Shown here piece by piece: positions 1 through 7,756 of a stretch of 64,000 nt of DNA (its first letter is position 1; each line of letters begins with the position of its first letter). Position numbers and translations under genes: made by a program. The notes beneath the pieces are model-generated. The model was not told the DNA's origin. It made no database searches and saw only the letters and a list, made by a program, of their open reading frames with translations. Location: NCBI GenBank assembly GCA_024685285.1, contig JAIKVZ010000038.1, positions 28,974 to 92,973 of the forward strand, given 5' to 3'. This DNA is from Bacteroidales bacterium. Its GTDB lineage: Bacteria; Bacteroidota; Bacteroidia; Bacteroidales; P3.

Positions 1-100
1 CCTCGAATGGTATTTCCATCTCCTCGAAAAACTGGCAGGCTTTCTCCATGACCGGCAGGTCGCTGGTGCTGCCCATGATTATGCTAACTACAGGGGTCAT
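1..100 (-). CDS. purE: PurE, N5-carboxyaminoimidazole ribonucleotide mutase (5' end only)
   Basis: Only the first 33 codons are in the window; the rest lies to the left. On the minus strand the reading begins at the ATG whose complement is at 98-100 and reads MTPVVSIIMGSTSDLPVMEK, which matches the amino terminus of PurE, including the GSTSD nucleotide/phosphate-binding loop. PurE converts N5-CAIR to CAIR in purine biosynthesis in the cytoplasm. The short ORF is missing from the supplied track because it is cut by the window edge. A minus-strand -7 element (TACTTTTG, complement of 122-129) lies about 20 bases upstream, back to back with the promoter of the next gene. The family call is good although only the start is seen. 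Confidence 0.85.
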   Translation of the reverse strand, partial: MTPVVSIIMGSTSDLPVMEKACQFFEEMEIPFE

Positions 101-117
101 ATTTTTTTTGATTTGAT

Positions 118-150
118 TTTGCAAAAGTACACTTTTTTTTTGTAATTTTG
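118..150 (+). promoter_or_regulatory. Bacteroidota-type promoter for the lamin-tail gene, back to back with a purE -7 element
   Basis: On the plus strand TTTG (118-121) and TAATTTTG (143-150) are separated by 21 bases, fitting the -33/-7 consensus of the Bacteroidota primary sigma factor. On the minus strand TACTTTTG (complement of 122-129) is a -7 element for purE; its -33 is not recognisable. Confidence 0.6.
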
Positions 151-154
151 CAGC

Positions 155-1036
155 GTGAAACGTTTTTTGTTGCTCTTTTTATTGCTGCCTGTGACGGCAA
201 TGGGTCAGCAGGGACTGATTGTCAATGAGTTGCTTTTCAATCCAGTGCCGGGAGGAGCCGACTGGGTTGAGCTTTACAACAACTCCGACAGCCCAGCCAA
301 CCTGGCCGACGTGCGCCTTGTACGCTGGGTTGGCGACTCGTTGGGGCGTTTCTACACGCTCGACTCGGCCGTTGTGGCACCGCACGACTATGTTGTGCTC
401 ACAACCGATGCGGCCGCTGTGGCAGCCAACCACCGTGTGCAATGGCCGTCAAAGGTGTTGCAGGTGGCGGCAATGCCGGCCTACAACGACGCTTCGGGCA
501 CGGTGATAGTAGCTTTGGCCGACTCGACGATCATCGACCGCTTAGACTATACCGCAGCCATGCACAGCCCGTTGCTGCGCGACCCCGAGGGGGTGAGCCT
601 TGAACGTCGCTCGCCCAATCGTCCCACACAGGAAGCCTCAAATTGGTTCTCGGCCTCGTCAACCTCGGGCTACGGCACTCCGGGCTACGTCAACTCGCAA
701 AGCACCGAGTTCCTCTTTGTCGAGAACAGTTTCACCCTCGAGCCCGAAATCTTTTCGCCCGATGGCGACGGCTACAATGACCAGCTCGACATCACCTACC
801 AGCTCGATGCCGCCGACCTGGCCGCCAATATCACAATATATGACGCTGTAGGCCGCCGTGTGCGCCTCCTGGCGCGAGGGGCGCTGCTTGGTTCGCACGG
901 AGTTCTGACCTGGAACGGGCTCGACGACAAGGGGCTCCGTTGCCGCCCGGGCAACTACGTGGTGATAGTCGAGGCATACAATACCGAGGGTCGCACCCAG
1001 GTGTTGCGCCGCGTGGTGGCTTTGGCTCTCAATTAG
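155..1036 (+). CDS. Exported lamin-tail-domain protein with gliding-type C-terminal domain
   Basis: 293 residues. The N-terminus MKRFLLLFLLLPVTAMGQQ is a signal peptide. Residues about 20-180 resemble a lamin tail domain (IVNELLFNP...DWVELYNNSD), an Ig-like surface module. From about residue 195 the motif FSPDGDGYNDQL and the later LTWNGLDDKG...RPGNYVV resemble the FlgD-Ig/CHU_C-type domain found at the ends of many T9SS-exported Bacteroidota proteins, so a cell-surface or secreted location is likely. The only start that keeps the signal peptide is GTG at 155, about 5 bases after the -7 element TAATTTTG, so the message would be leaderless or nearly so. The next in-frame ATG would remove the signal peptide. 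No enzymatic motif was seen; function is unknown. Confidence 0.75.
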   Translation: MKRFLLLFLLLPVTAMGQQGLIVNELLFNPVPGGADWVELYNNSDSPANLADVRLVRWVGDSLGRFYTLDSAVVAPHDYVVLTTDAAAVAANHRVQWPSKVLQVAAMPAYNDASGTVIVALADSTIIDRLDYTAAMHSPLLRDPEGVSLERRSPNRPTQEASNWFSASSTSGYGTPGYVNSQSTEFLFVENSFTLEPEIFSPDGDGYNDQLDITYQLDAADLAANITIYDAVGRRVRLLARGALLGSHGVLTWNGLDDKGLRCRPGNYVVIVEAYNTEGRTQVLRRVVALALN

Positions 1037-1053
1037 GCCGGGTACAAATGCAA

Positions 1054-1077
1054 AAGCCCCGCCGTATGGCAGGGCTT
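1054..1077. terminator. Hairpin between convergent genes
   Basis: AAGCCC pairs with GGGCTT and an inner GCC with GGC. It lies between the lamin-tail gene (plus) and the ferredoxin gene (minus) and is followed by a T-rich GTTTTGTTGTTT on the plus strand. It probably serves both. Confidence 0.55.
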
Positions 1078-1106
1078 GAGGTTTTGTTGTTTATGCATTC
1101 TGCAGG

Positions 1107-1274
1107 TTAGCCCTCGACAATGGCACCAGTGGGGCAGGCGCCGGCGCAAGTGCCGCAAGAAACGCAAGCGTTCTCGTCGATTTTGTAGATGTCGCCCTCA
1201 GAGATAGCTCCAACGGGGCATTCGTCGATGCATGTGCCGCAGGCAACGCAGATGTCAGTGATTTTGTAAGCCAT
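1107..1274 (-). CDS. 2[4Fe-4S] ferredoxin
   Basis: This 55-residue ORF is too short for the supplied track. On the minus strand it reads MAYKITDICVACGTCIDECP and continues with a second cluster motif. Two CxxCxxCxxxCP motifs (CVACGTCIDECP and CVSCGTCAGACP) are intact, as in clostridial-type bacterial ferredoxins that carry two 4Fe-4S clusters and act as low-potential electron carriers in the cytoplasm. The ORF is single and complete with ATG at 1272-1274 and TAA at 1107-1109. A -7 element TAATTTTG (complement of 1306-1313) lies about 30 bases upstream, so it is probably transcribed alone. The partner enzyme cannot be told from the context. Confidence 0.92.
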   Translation of the reverse strand: MAYKITDICVACGTCIDECPVGAISEGDIYKIDENACVSCGTCAGACPTGAIVEG

Positions 1275-1429
1275 TTTTGTTTTGTTTTATTGATTAATTA
1301 TGCTGCAAAATTACAACTTTTTTTAATTCCACAAAAAAAAATCACCAATAATGGTGAGTATACAGTGCCAACGGGTTGACAATCAGTGTGCTCGCTTTTT
1401 ACTTTTTTTGTTTGGCCGATTGTTGCCAG

Positions 1430-1463
1430 GCGGGCGGGCGGCTCTTTCGAGCCGCCCGCCCGC
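1430..1463. terminator. Perfect 15-bp GC-rich hairpin
   Basis: GCGGGCGGGCGGCTC and its exact reverse complement flank a TTTC loop. It lies about 210 bases beyond the msrA stop and could be the terminator of the long minus-strand operon, although no U-tract follows on that strand. Confidence 0.45.
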
Positions 1464-1535
1464 AAACTTTGCGCTATGCTTTTGTGCCTGATTTTCAGTT
1501 GTTTCTGTATTTTGTTGATTGCCAGTATTTTAAAT

Positions 1536-1581
1536 GGGTTAGGTTCGGGTTAAGGTCGGGTCAACATCGGGTATGGTTCGG
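1536..1581 (+). repeat. Dispersed G-rich repeat, copy 1
   Basis: Contains GGTTAGGTTCGGGTTAAGG followed by TCGGGTCAACATCGGG. The 26-nt core matches copies at 16.3, 25.2 and 32.3 kb exactly and the copy at 51.0 kb with one difference. This is the only intergenic copy between tandem rather than convergent genes. Confidence 0.85.
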
Positions 1582-1674
1582 CATATGCATACCCATGTTG
1601 GCACTTTTTGCGAACAGTGTCCGAACTTGATATGTCTGTTGCTTGATTTTCAGTGACTTGGGCTTGTGGGCGGC

Positions 1675-2190
1675 TCAATCCGGTTCCGGAGTGGCTTTGG
1701 CGGCTATGCCAAAGAGTGCCGTCGGCAAGTGGCAATAGCCGTCGGGGTTGTTGTCCAGGTAGGCTTGGTGATAGTCTTCGGCGCGATAGAAATTGCGTAG
1801 CGGCGCCACCTCTACCTGCAACGGAGCGTCGTGCTTGGAGGCCTCTTCGGCCATGGCGGCGTTGATGGTTGGCAGGTCGTTGGCCGAAGTGTAGTAAATG
1901 CCTGTGCGGTAGCGTGTGCCGCGATCCTCGCCCTGCTGGTTGAGGCTGGTGGGGTCTATAGCCAGAAAGTACATCCGCAGCAAGAAGCGCAACCCGGCTA
2001 CGGCAGGGTCGTAGCGTAGGTGCACCGTCTCGGCATAACCGGTTTGGTCGGTATAAACCTGCTCGTAAGTGGGACTGTCGGTGTTGCCGTTGGCGTAGCC
2101 AGTTTCGGTCATGGTCACACCCTTTATTTGCTTCAGGTAGTGCTCGGCACCCCAGAAGCAGCCAGCTGCCAGGTATATGTCTTTCAGCAT
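1675..2190 (-). CDS. msrA: Peptide methionine-S-sulfoxide reductase MsrA
   Basis: 171 residues, a usual length for MsrA. The catalytic GCFWG motif is at residues 10-14 with the nucleophilic Cys11, followed by GAEHYLKQIKGV and the TGYANG and YHQAYL regions typical of the family. The enzyme reduces methionine-S-sulfoxide in oxidised proteins. No fused MsrB domain is present. The start overlaps the rimO stop by 7 bases, so it is translated as the last gene of the long minus-strand operon. The call is secure. Confidence 0.96.
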   Translation of the reverse strand: MLKDIYLAAGCFWGAEHYLKQIKGVTMTETGYANGNTDSPTYEQVYTDQTGYAETVHLRYDPAVAGLRFLLRMYFLAIDPTSLNQQGEDRGTRYRTGIYYTSANDLPTINAAMAEEASKHDAPLQVEVAPLRNFYRAEDYHQAYLDNNPDGYCHLPTALFGIAAKATPEPD

Positions 2191-3473
2191 AATTGGGCTA
2201 TTAAGTCGTTTTCAAAAGCCTGTGTTATAGTGGCCTGCACAAAGTCGCCCGGACGTATGCCAGCCTTGGTTTGGTGTATCAGCACCTCGTCGTCGACATC
2301 GGGGCTGTCGTATTCGGTTCGTCCCACGAGGTATTCGCCTTCGCGACGGTCTATAAGGCAGCGGTAGGTGTGGCCAATGCGAGCCTGGTTTTTTTCGAGC
2401 GATATTTGTTCCTGTATGGCCATGAGCTCGCTCACGCGGCGCTCTTTTTCTTCCTGCGGCACGGTGTCGCCCAGCTTTGCGGCGGGTGTGCCCTCCTCTG
2501 GCGAGTAGGCAAAGCAGCCCATACGGTCAAAGCGGGCCTGCCTTACGAATTCTTTCAACTCCTCAAACTCGCGCTCGGTCTCGCCTGGGTAGCCGGCTAT
2601 GAGTGTTGTGCGGATGGCTACGTCGGGCAGTTTGCTGCGCATGGTGTCGAGCAGGCGCAGGGTACCCTCGCGGTCTATGCCGCGCTGCATTGAGCTCAGC
2701 AACCGGCTGTTGATGTGTTGCAGAGGTATGTCGATGTAGTTGCAGATGTTGGCATGGCGTGCAATGGCGTCGATGGCGTCCTCGGGGAACGAGGTGGGGT
2801 AGGTGTAGTGCAGGCGTATCCATTCGGCGCCGCTTTCGTCGGCTAGACGGTTGAGCAGTTCGCCAAGGGTGCGGCGACCGTAGATGTCAAGCCCGTAGTA
2901 GGTTGTGTCCTGGCTTATGACGATGAGCTCCTTGACCCCGGTGCGCACCAGTTGCTGCGCCTCGGCCACGAGGTCGTCCATCGGACGCGAGCGGTGCGCT
3001 CCGCGTATAAGAGGTATGGCGCAGTAGGAGCACGAGCGGTTGCAGCCCTCGGCAATCTTGAGGTAGGCGTAGTGCGCCGGTGTCGACAGTGGCCTAACCC
3101 CGATAGAGTCTATGGACTCTACTGTTTCTATAGAATCTATAATCTTCTCCCATTCATGCACCCCGAACCAGCCGTCGACTTCTGGCATTTCGCGTGCCAG
3201 CTCGTCGCGGTAGCGCTCTACTAAGCAGCCGCACACTAAGAGCCTACGGCTTTTGCGGCCACGTGTCTTCACGGCAATCTGTTGCAGAATGGCGTTCACG
3301 CTCTCTTCTTTGGCATCGCCGATGAAGCCGCAGGTGTTCACGATGGTTGTATCACAGTCGTTCCGCTGTCGGTCGAAGTGCACAGAGTGCCCTTTTGCTT
3401 TCAGCCCTTGCGCCAGGTTCTCGCTGTCAACCGTGTTCTTAGAACACCCCAGGGTTATGATGTTGATATTCAT
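2184..3473 (-). CDS. rimO: Ribosomal protein S12 methylthiotransferase RimO
   Basis: 429 residues. Architecture: N-terminal UPF0004 domain with the three cluster-binding cysteines (LGCSKN near residue 10, NTCGF, LLVCGC), radical-SAM core with CNRSCSYC, and a C-terminal TRAM domain (about 365-429). The YxDIPLQH-type motif (YIDIPLQHIN) favours RimO over MiaB. It adds a methylthio group to an aspartate of ribosomal protein S12. In the linker just before the radical-SAM core the peptide IIDSIETVESIDSIG is encoded by short TCTATAGA-like DNA repeats that recur in the beta-mannosidase gene. The gap to ftsY is 3 bases. Confidence 0.95.
   Translation of the reverse strand: MNINIITLGCSKNTVDSENLAQGLKAKGHSVHFDRQRNDCDTTIVNTCGFIGDAKEESVNAILQQIAVKTRGRKSRRLLVCGCLVERYRDELAREMPEVDGWFGVHEWEKIIDSIETVESIDSIGVRPLSTPAHYAYLKIAEGCNRSCSYCAIPLIRGAHRSRPMDDLVAEAQQLVRTGVKELIVISQDTTYYGLDIYGRRTLGELLNRLADESGAEWIRLHYTYPTSFPEDAIDAIARHANICNYIDIPLQHINSRLLSSMQRGIDREGTLRLLDTMRSKLPDVAIRTTLIAGYPGETEREFEELKEFVRQARFDRMGCFAYSPEEGTPAAKLGDTVPQEEKERRVSELMAIQEQISLEKNQARIGHTYRCLIDRREGEYLVGRTEYDSPDVDDEVLIHQTKAGIRPGDFVQATITQAFENDLIAQLC
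3101..3145. repeat. Short TCTATAGA-type repeat inside rimO
   Basis: A tract of imperfect 9-base units (TCTATAGAN) including TATAGAATCTATA, encoding SIETVESIDSIG on the minus strand. A related tract is at 26765-26802 in the beta-mannosidase gene. Confidence 0.6.
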
Positions 3474-3476
3474 CTT

Positions 3477-4439
3477 TTATCGTTCTTCAAACAAGGAATC
3501 TACAAATTCGTCGGGGTTGAAGAGTTGCAGGTCGGTCATTTTCTCGCCGAGGCCCAAGTAGCGCACGGGAACTTTGAATTGGTCGCTTATGCCTATGATG
3601 ACACCACCTTTGGCTGTGCCGTCGAGCTTGGTGAGGGCCAGGGCGTTGACATCGGTGGCCTCGGTAAACTGGCGGGCTTGCTCGATGGCGTTTTGTCCGG
3701 TCGAGGCATCGAGTACCAGAAGTACCTCGTGCGGTGCTTCTGGCACCAATTTCTGCATAACCTTGCGTATCTTTGTGAGCTCGTTCATCAGGCCTACCTT
3801 GTTGTGCAGACGACCGGCGGTGTCAATTATCACCACGTCACTTTGTTTCGCCAAGGCACTCTGGAGGGTATCGTAGGCCACGCTGGCGGGGTCTGCTCCC
3901 ATGCCCTGTTGCACTATTGGTACACCTACGCGGTCGGCCCAGAGTTGTAGCTGTTCTACTGCGGCGGCGCGGAATGTATCGGCAGCACCGAGCATTACGC
4001 TTTTGCCTGCTTTTTTGTACTGATATGCCAATTTGGCTATAGTGGTGGTTTTTCCTACGCCGTTGACGCCTACGACCAGTATTACATACGGTTTTGCCGG
4101 CATTGACGAGCTGAAGTCGTCGGGCAGTGAGTCATTGTATTGGCTCAGCAGGTGTGCCACCTCGGCGCGGAGAATGGAGTTCAGTTCGCCGGTGCTAATA
4201 TATTTGTCGCGTTTTATTCGGTCCTGTAGAAGGCTTATGATTTTGAGAGTGGTCTCAACGCCCACGTCTGAGGTGATGAGGGTCTCCTCAAGATTGTCGA
4301 GCACGGAGTCGTCTACCGTTGAGCGTCCGATTATACTCTTGGAGAGTTTTGCAAAGAAACTCTCTTTAGTCTTGGCCAGCCCACGGTTGAGTGTGTCGAG
4401 CTGCTCGGGCGTTTTTTCTTTTCTACTGAACAGTCCCAT
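3477..4439 (-). CDS. ftsY: Signal recognition particle receptor FtsY
   Basis: 320 residues. N-terminal helical bundle followed by an SRP-type GTPase domain with G1 GVNGVGKTTT, G3 DTAGR, and G4 TKLDGTAKGG. This is the membrane-associated receptor that docks ribosome-SRP complexes and works with Ffh (encoded at 29116). The acidic A domain of enterobacterial FtsY is absent, giving the short form usual in this phylum. It starts 2 bases after the stop of the thioredoxin-like gene and its stop is 3 bases from rimO, consistent with one transcript. Confidence 0.96.
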   Translation of the reverse strand: MGLFSRKEKTPEQLDTLNRGLAKTKESFFAKLSKSIIGRSTVDDSVLDNLEETLITSDVGVETTLKIISLLQDRIKRDKYISTGELNSILRAEVAHLLSQYNDSLPDDFSSSMPAKPYVILVVGVNGVGKTTTIAKLAYQYKKAGKSVMLGAADTFRAAAVEQLQLWADRVGVPIVQQGMGADPASVAYDTLQSALAKQSDVVIIDTAGRLHNKVGLMNELTKIRKVMQKLVPEAPHEVLLVLDASTGQNAIEQARQFTEATDVNALALTKLDGTAKGGVIIGISDQFKVPVRYLGLGEKMTDLQLFNPDEFVDSLFEER

Positions 4440-4441
4440 AG

Positions 4442-4993
4442 TTACTTAAGTTGTTTTTCCATATTAGGTTTTATGTCGGTTTCGAATATCTGCTGGTAAC
4501 GGTCGAAGGGATACTTCTTGTAGTCGCCAGAGGCAAAATACCATAATATGATAACGAAATCTTTGGCCGGATAGTATCCCGGTAGGACCTGAATTAAGTT
4601 TTTTTCACTATTGAAGATTGCAAACGAGGGGAATCCCATTTGCTGTCCGAGTACTGCATAGGCAAATTCGTGTGGTCTGCGGCGTCCGTTCATTGGCGGG
4701 TTGCCTTTGTATTGCTGGCCGTTCCAATTAAAGGTTGCATTGCCTTCGGCGTCGAATTTTACAGGGTAGTAGTATTTCTCCATAATTTTGGCCACTGTTG
4801 GGTCGGTGAAGGTATCGCGGTCCATGCGTTTACACCAGCCGCACCACGAGGTGTAGAAGTCGATAAAGACCATCTTCTCGCCGAGGTTGGCCGTGGCGGC
4901 AGAATCTATGCTGTGCCACTTGGTTTGGGCCTCGGTGTGCGGAACAAGGGTCATAAAGGCCAGGATTAGGAGTATGAGTGTTTTGCTTTTCAT
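4442..4993 (-). CDS. Exported thioredoxin-fold protein (CGWC)
   Basis: 183 residues from ATG at 4991-4993. The ORF-track start at 5047 would overlap the upstream gene and hide the signal peptide, so the internal MKSKTLILLILAF start is chosen. After the signal peptide comes a thioredoxin fold with FIDFYTSWCGWCKRMDRDTF, a redox-active CxxC with the CGWCK form typical of periplasmic DUF255/thioredoxin-7-like proteins in Bacteroidota. Probably reduces or oxidises disulfides in the periplasm; the substrate is unknown. It is 35 bases downstream of the SpoIID-like gene, which is also exported. Confidence 0.8.
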   Translation of the reverse strand: MKSKTLILLILAFMTLVPHTEAQTKWHSIDSAATANLGEKMVFIDFYTSWCGWCKRMDRDTFTDPTVAKIMEKYYYPVKFDAEGNATFNWNGQQYKGNPPMNGRRRPHEFAYAVLGQQMGFPSFAIFNSEKNLIQVLPGYYPAKDFVIILWYFASGDYKKYPFDRYQQIFETDIKPNMEKQLK

Positions 4994-5028
4994 GGTATAT
5001 ATTATATAAAAGGTGTTGTTGCCGTGTT

Positions 5029-6357
5029 TTACCAGTCGTATTCCCATGTGCGCTCATTGTCCTCGTTGGCTTCGTCGTACACCTCCTCACGTTCTTCGCG
5101 GTCGCGCAGTCTGAATAGGCGTCCCAGCCAGTCGTCTTTCTTTGATTTCACTTGGGTTTGTTTGGCTTTGTCTTCTTCAATTATCTTCGAAATCTGTTGC
5201 ACGTAGTTCTCTACGTAGTTGTGTTGCACATTGTCATCGTGGTGGATGATAGCGCCTGTATAGTAGTGACGCAGAATACTGTCATAGTCAATACCGAGTC
5301 CAACCATACGTATGGTGCCCTCCTGGCTGAGCCCCACGCCGTGGCCGTAGCCGTGGCCGTGGAGTATAACGGATCGGCTGACGGTGTCAACGTCCACCGA
5401 GAAGAAGGTCGATTTCAACTGCCAATCGGATCGTATCTTTGTCAGAGGTATGTTGAGAATTTTTGCTTTGCGTTGTGGTTGGGCAAAATGGAGCAATTCG
5501 TCACGATTGACGGAGTCTGAGGTATTGATGTGGTGGGTCTTCTCAAAATAGGCCAGCCAGCGCTCAATGCTGATGGTCTTGGTCCAGTCGCTTTGACGCA
5601 TACGGAACGAGAAAGTGTCGTCGACCGAGCGCAGATAGGGCAAGGCGGTGCGCCATACATCTTCAGAATTGGCGGTCTGACCGCCAGAGTTGGAGTGGAA
5701 CGGTGTTTCTATCAGCTCGCCGTTGGCATCGACGAGGGTTTCGCCGCTGCTCTGTATGGTGCCGAGCATGATGTCGGGTCGCACGCAGCGGTTGTTGTAA
5801 GCTTGGCAGTGCACATAGTCGCAGAAGTTGTAGCCATCGGCATGGTGTTTGTTTTTATTTCGTAGAGCCCAAGTGCGTGAAATGATAGCTTGTATGCGGA
5901 ATATGTCTGATTGCGAACCGTATATCTCGCTTTGAACCACGCCTGCTATGTATGTCTCGAACTCTACGTCGTTAATTATAAGCAGAGCTCCATTTTTCAT
6001 AACACTGACTTCTATATTACCTTCATATGTGCGGTTCTTCAGATTCCGAGGATTGATGCACACAATGCAGGCCGTGTCTGTGGCTTCGAGCCGCACAGCG
6101 TTGAAAGTGCCATAGTCATCGCCGCCCACAACAACGCTCACTTGTTGACCTTTGGCACGTAGTTCTACGGTGCGGCCTTCGCTCACTTCAGACTCGAGCA
6201 GTGTGGTGTGGTCGCCATAGAGGTTATAGCTTCCAAGGTCGAAAGATAGTGTCAGGTTGTCTATCTTGTTATTGGAGAAAAGCCTTACTCGAACCCTTTC
6301 GGCGTTGGCAGATAGAGTCAAGAAGATGAGTATCAGTATGGTAATCAGGCGTTTCAT
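5029..6357 (-). CDS. SpoIID/LytB-domain exported protein
   Basis: 442 residues with signal peptide MKRLITILILIFLTLSANA. The middle carries the SpoIID/LytB domain: GVVQSEI, QAIISRTWALRN, HCQAYNN, and the C-terminal GHGYGHGVGLSQEG motif. SpoIID of Firmicutes is a lytic transglycosylase acting on denuded glycan strands, and LytB-type relatives modify amidase activity, so a peptidoglycan role in the periplasm is inferred. The last about 70 residues are a charged, low-complexity tail (EEDKAKQTQVKSKKDD...REEREEVYDEANEDNE) outside the domain. The start overlaps the lpxB stop by 4 bases. Confidence 0.82.
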   Translation of the reverse strand: MKRLITILILIFLTLSANAERVRVRLFSNNKIDNLTLSFDLGSYNLYGDHTTLLESEVSEGRTVELRAKGQQVSVVVGGDDYGTFNAVRLEATDTACIVCINPRNLKNRTYEGNIEVSVMKNGALLIINDVEFETYIAGVVQSEIYGSQSDIFRIQAIISRTWALRNKNKHHADGYNFCDYVHCQAYNNRCVRPDIMLGTIQSSGETLVDANGELIETPFHSNSGGQTANSEDVWRTALPYLRSVDDTFSFRMRQSDWTKTISIERWLAYFEKTHHINTSDSVNRDELLHFAQPQRKAKILNIPLTKIRSDWQLKSTFFSVDVDTVSRSVILHGHGYGHGVGLSQEGTIRMVGLGIDYDSILRHYYTGAIIHHDDNVQHNYVENYVQQISKIIEEDKAKQTQVKSKKDDWLGRLFRLRDREEREEVYDEANEDNERTWEYDW

Positions 6358-7466
6358 TGATGATGTTTGCAGGCAATGTTAAGTATTTGGCGAGCTGCAC
6401 GCTCCGAGGCACCTGGGCCGCCAAGTAGGGTTCGCAGTGTGGCGTATGATTGCTGTATTTGTGTGCGCACAGCGGAGTCGAGCATCCGGTTGAACTCGTT
6501 TTCAAGGCGATCTTGGTTGAAATCTTCCTGAATTAGCTCTGTTACAACAGGGGCGTCTGCAATGAGGTTGACTAGCGATATATAGCGTATGCGACGACTC
6601 ACAATTGCTCTGGCAATGGCTATCGACACAGGGTTGGCACGATAGCAAACTACCTGCGGCACATTGAATAGTGCAGTCTCGAGTGTGGCGGTCCCAGAGC
6701 ACACAACGGCGGCATATGCCTGGGCGAGGATGTTGTATGTCTGGTCATAGAGCACGCTAATATTGCTGTCGGCAGGTATTAGCATATTGTAGAAGTTGGC
6801 ACCAATAATGCTCATGCCAGCTACTACAAAGTGATATTCTGGGTGCTCTACAGCCAATTTGGTCATGGCAGGAAGACTGTGTATCAGTTCTTGCCTGCGG
6901 CTTCCTGGCAGCAGGGCTATGATAGGTTTACTGTCGATGGCGATGTCGTTGCGGTGGTATAGTTCAACCTCGTCCAGGAGCGGATGACCAACATATACGG
7001 CTTGCGGCATATTGTTGCTGGCAAAAAACTGCTGTTCGAATGGCAAGATGTAGCAAAGCGTGTCAAGTGAGCGGCGCATCTTTTTTATGCGGCTCTTTTT
7101 CCACGCCCACAGGTTGGGCGAAATGTAGTGAGCGGTGCTGTAGCCGTTGAGGTGAGCCCACTCCTCAATCTTGAGGTTGAATCCCGGGTAGTCTATGCCA
7201 ATGACCACATCTGGTTTGTATTCGGCTATGTCGTGCTTGCAAAAGCTTATGTTGCCGAGCACGGTGCTCAAATGTGCCGCCACCTCGATAAACCCCATTA
7301 TAGCCAGGTCGCGTATATGTCGGACTGGTTGCCCTCCTATGGCCGACATGGCATCGCCTCCCCAAAAGCGGAATTGAGCTTCGGGGTCGAGGGCTTGCAG
7401 GGCTCTCATGAGGTTGGCGCCGTGCAGGTCGCCAGAGGCCTCGCCAGCTATAAGGTAGTATTTCAT
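6354..7466 (-). CDS. lpxB: Lipid-A-disaccharide synthase LpxB
   Basis: 370 residues. Begins MKYYLIAGEASGDLHGANLM, the GEASGD signature of LpxB, and contains LLPGSRRQE and the GTATLETAL motif of this GT19 family. It condenses UDP-2,3-diacylglucosamine with lipid X to give the tetra-acyl disaccharide of lipid A at the inner membrane. Overlaps the neighbours by 4 bases on both sides. surE just upstream of lpxB suggests that housekeeping and envelope genes share a transcript here. Confidence 0.96.
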   Translation of the reverse strand: MKYYLIAGEASGDLHGANLMRALQALDPEAQFRFWGGDAMSAIGGQPVRHIRDLAIMGFIEVAAHLSTVLGNISFCKHDIAEYKPDVVIGIDYPGFNLKIEEWAHLNGYSTAHYISPNLWAWKKSRIKKMRRSLDTLCYILPFEQQFFASNNMPQAVYVGHPLLDEVELYHRNDIAIDSKPIIALLPGSRRQELIHSLPAMTKLAVEHPEYHFVVAGMSIIGANFYNMLIPADSNISVLYDQTYNILAQAYAAVVCSGTATLETALFNVPQVVCYRANPVSIAIARAIVSRRIRYISLVNLIADAPVVTELIQEDFNQDRLENEFNRMLDSAVRTQIQQSYATLRTLLGGPGASERAARQILNIACKHHQ

Positions 7467-7756
7467 TGCAGATCGAGGGCTTTTGTTGACATGATAAGCG
7501 CCATGAAGGCAATGAATGAGGCAAAGATAACCACTATTAAGGCTTTAGTTACTTTGGGCTGTTCTTTGCGTTTGGCATAGTGGCGCAATATTAGTATTAG
7601 AGGGATGAAAGCCAAACCGAATAGACGAAGGTTGTCGGCTACCTGAACTTGACCTATTGTTAACCCGACCACAACTAACGCCAAGGCTATGGCTAAGCTG
7701 CCTATTCCCAGGACTATACCCACGTCGTAGCGGTCTTGTTTGAGATAGTTACTCAT
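7463..7756 (-). CDS. Small integral membrane protein, unknown
   Basis: 97 residues from the ATG at 7754-7756; the longer ORF-track version extends back into surE. The protein has three hydrophobic segments (roughly residues 11-35, 43-60 and 71-92) separated by a basic HYAKRKEQPK loop. No catalytic motif is visible. It overlaps surE by 8 bases and lpxB by 4 bases, so it is translationally coupled to both. Function unknown. Confidence 0.75.
   Translation of the reverse strand: MSNYLKQDRYDVGIVLGIGSLAIALALVVVGLTIGQVQVADNLRLFGLAFIPLILILRHYAKRKEQPKVTKALIVVIFASFIAFMALIMSTKALDLQ

Larger units (their letters stand above)
1275..1674. other. 400-base gap with promoter, long hairpin and G-rich repeat copy
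   Basis: No convincing gene. It holds the ferredoxin -7 element (complement of 1306-1313), a perfect 15-bp GC-rich hairpin (1430-1463) and one copy of the dispersed GGTTAGGTTCGGGTTAAGG repeat (1536-1581). The 84-residue ORF at 1376-1630 shows no domain and spans hairpin and repeat, so it is not called. Confidence 0.7.

Noticed and set aside
1536-1581. Reading the GGGTTA motif as telomeric or linear-replicon ends
   Set aside because: The copies are short, internal, interspersed and irregular; there is no terminus, and the resemblance to telomere repeats is likely due to the short G-rich unit.
1376-1630. 84-residue ORF in the gap before msrA
   Set aside because: It spans the long hairpin and the G-rich repeat and has no signal peptide, ribosome-binding site or domain.
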